64,000 bases of DNA, from the NCBI RefSeq assembly GCF_030848805.1, contig NC_092369.1, forward strand, positions 5,966,661 to 6,030,660, given 5' to 3'. Position numbers and translations under genes: made by a program. The first letter of the stretch is position 1; every line of letters begins with the position of its first letter. The DNA comes from Temnothorax longispinosus. Its lineage: Eukaryota > Arthropoda > Insecta > Hymenoptera > Formicidae. A model generated the notes under the pieces. It was not told where the DNA came from. It searched no databases and saw only the letters and a program-made list of their open reading frames with translations. Positions 62,431-64,000 of the stretch are shown one piece after another.

Positions 62431-62718
62431 GTGACGAGCTCCGAGCTTTTTAAAAGCAGCCCCCGGTCGGTGCAGCTGTGCGACGGCTTAACGTTTCCGA
62501 ATAATGTTCTGGAGCTGCTAAGGAATGGCGAGCTGCCATTAAGAGCCGGGGCGCGAACGACGTTTCGCCCGGATAAATATTTGAAGCGTTTCCCTGACGA
62601 TCTTGAGAGGTTCATTACAGAGGATTACACGTCTCATATCGACGACTTAGAATTCACCTTTTGCGCCGGAAGGCGCGATCACAGTCTTTGCAGGACTGAT
62701 TCGAATGCGGCAAATTAG
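62431..62718 (+). other. Protein-like open frame of unknown status
   Basis: The frame is open from 62413 to the TAG at 62716-62718, about 101 codons, with a GTG at 62431 and no early ATG. The peptide has an unusually balanced composition for this window: acidic and basic residues, evenly spaced Leu, a PDDLER-like acidic stretch and Asp/Glu-rich C-terminal third. There is no low-complexity tract inside it. No good polypyrimidine acceptor precedes it and I recognise no family. It may be an internal or terminal exon, or a chance frame in a conserved block. Confidence 0.2.
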
Positions 62719-62741
62719 TTCGCTCGTTCTCCCACTTTCAA

Positions 62742-62818
62742 TACTCCCCCTTTCTTCCTATCTCTCTCTTTCTTTCTCTCTTTCTCTCTCACTCTCTCTC
62801 TCTCTCTCGCTTGCTCTC
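62742..62818. repeat. CT-rich simple repeat
   Basis: A long pyrimidine tract of CT, TTCT and CTTT units, broken once by CAC, directly after the open frame at 62431-62718. Confidence 0.9.
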
Positions 62819-64000
62819 GTAATCGTAGGCTTCTTCCGCGTCTTCCGACTTAATTTCCGGTTCTCCCCGCGATCATTTAAAGTTCCTCGCGTTTAACCCG
62901 AATACTCAGAAGTTTTGCCGTAAATGACGCGGGCATTACGCGGAATAAATGATCGCATGCTAATAAGGAAAAAAGTAACGGACGTTAACTAAAAGGAGCG
63001 TGAATGGCGAAACGAGGTCTCTCGAGTAAATAACGAGAAAAATAAACAGCGTCGTTATTCAGAAAGGAATGACGAGAGAATCTTGTTCTTTCCTCGCCAA
63101 GAATCGGTGACTTCTTTTTTTTTCTCTCGAGTAACGAGGGTTTCATTAATAACGCGTAGGAAATCGCGAAAAGCGGAGACGCGCGAGGCTCCATCGAGAA
63201 CTTCCGTCGTCACGATACTCGAGCAGCCTTTCTCATTTACCAAGACGCTAACGTCGCTCGCGCGCGCGCGCACACGTAGGAAATGCACGAACGTATTGTA
63301 GTACTGTACGTGGGCTCGAATTCGGCTCGGTTAAAATTAGCATCCCGGGACGCTATAGGACAACGCCGTCAGGGTAATAGGCGTTTAAGGCTTAATGTAT
63401 GCATTGAAAACTATTAGGTATTCAAATACTCGGATTGCATTACGCCGTACTATAATACCTGACTTCCTCCGGTGGCCGCCGCCGCCGGCGAAATTGCCAC
63501 TATTATTCTTATTATATTTTATTTATTAGCCACGCCGGCCTTAATCCACCTTAATGGCATCGGCGCGAGTCGAGACATCGTCCCACGAACAAAAGACGCG
63601 CCCTTTAAAAGTTTATACATATTCCCTTTTTTCTTGTTACGCAGCGAGTCTGTCACGAAATTGAAAATTGACTGCTCGTTTGAGATCCAAATGTCGATAT
63701 GATCAATTGTTTTACGTTATATTCTTTTCTCGAGGTATATATGTAGCGTTGCAAGTATATAACATTGATTCGTGACGGAGATGTAAAAGGAGCGATCAAA
63801 TTAATCGAGTAAATTAATCGATTTTACAAGTCGTGAGTCATGAAAATAAAAATATCCCGAATAAAGAATACGAATTTCAACGGAGTACCAAATTCGCGTA
63901 CGCGCTCTTTCTCGAGCCACCGCAGCTATAATAATTCGAGATCCGATCCGCGAAAGGTGCAACGAAATCAATCCCGCAATTTCGCCGTAAATGCGTTCAA
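62819..64000. other. Mixed sequence at the right edge
   Basis: Mixed composition with an alternating CG run at about 63259-63271 and a T9 run near 63116. GCCGCCGCCGCCGG lies near 63476, next to an AT-rich stretch (63500-63530) and a CCGGCCTTAATCCACCTTAATGGC block. Minus frames at 62985-63288 and plus frames at 63083-63301 overlap. No gene is supported before the window ends. Confidence 0.4.

Noticed and set aside
1..64000. CRISPR arrays, bacterial operons, phage or integron structures
   Set aside because: No regularly spaced repeats with unique spacers, no clustered intact genes, no ribosome-binding-site pattern; the texture is animal nuclear DNA.

Overview
The window reads as animal nuclear DNA, most likely from a hymenopteran insect and plausibly an ant. 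This rests on texture, not on a recognised gene. CpG-dense blocks of about 0.5-1.5 kb alternate with AT-rich stretches of similar length. CpG is abundant in the GC-rich blocks. GA/CT, CA, AT and CG microsatellites are common. No compact gene array is present. I found no rRNA, tRNA, CRISPR array, intact transposon or recognisable protein family with an intact frame. Nearly all open frames listed by a simple scan are short, overlap each other on both strands and sit in low-complexity or GC-rich sequence, so I treat them as chance.

The left edge (1-1.25 kb, + strand) holds the best coding candidate. An open frame of about 212 codons (611-1249) lies in fairly AT-rich DNA directly behind a textbook splice acceptor (AG at 650-651, CTAAT branch-like site at 607-611), so 652-1249 may be the last coding exon of a spliced gene. 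A phase-compatible donor at 522/523 would give a 129-bp intron and extend the frame back to 344. From 3.05 to 4.19 kb there is a CpG-rich, promoter-like island with CA and CT tracts and an AAAATGGC (YY1/Pho-type) site. Similar islands lie at 10.1-11.4, 12.7-13.7, 14.8-15.5, 18.9-19.6, 21.3-22.5, 22.8-25.2 and 25.6-27.6 kb, separated by AT-rich DNA.

The most unusual part is 29.7-40.7 kb. Within 11 kb there are three unrelated families of locally duplicated, apparently non-coding elements, all in direct orientation: three copies at 29.74, 30.08 and 30.68 kb; two copies about 106 bp long and close to 90% alike at 33.63 and 34.26 kb; and two copies about 137 bp long at 39.72 and 40.57 kb. The 33.6/34.3 kb pair keeps a TGCATTATGCATA palindrome-like block and a GCTAATTAAAC homeodomain-type block. 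These look like duplicated cis-regulatory modules or remnants of an unnamed repeat, in what may be a gene desert or a large intron.

The right part (40.7-64 kb) continues the GC/AT mosaic, with long GA/CT tracts (45.8, 49.6, 52.6 and 62.7 kb). One AT-rich segment (56.95-57.48 kb, + strand) holds four diverged, frameshifted repeat units whose translations resemble ankyrin repeats; I call it a probable ankyrin-type pseudogene relic. A palindrome-rich GC block (43.8-44.3 kb), a pair of perfect hairpins (35.97-36.01 kb) and two ambiguous open frames (57.95-58.59 kb minus; 62.43-62.72 kb plus) complete the features worth a second look.
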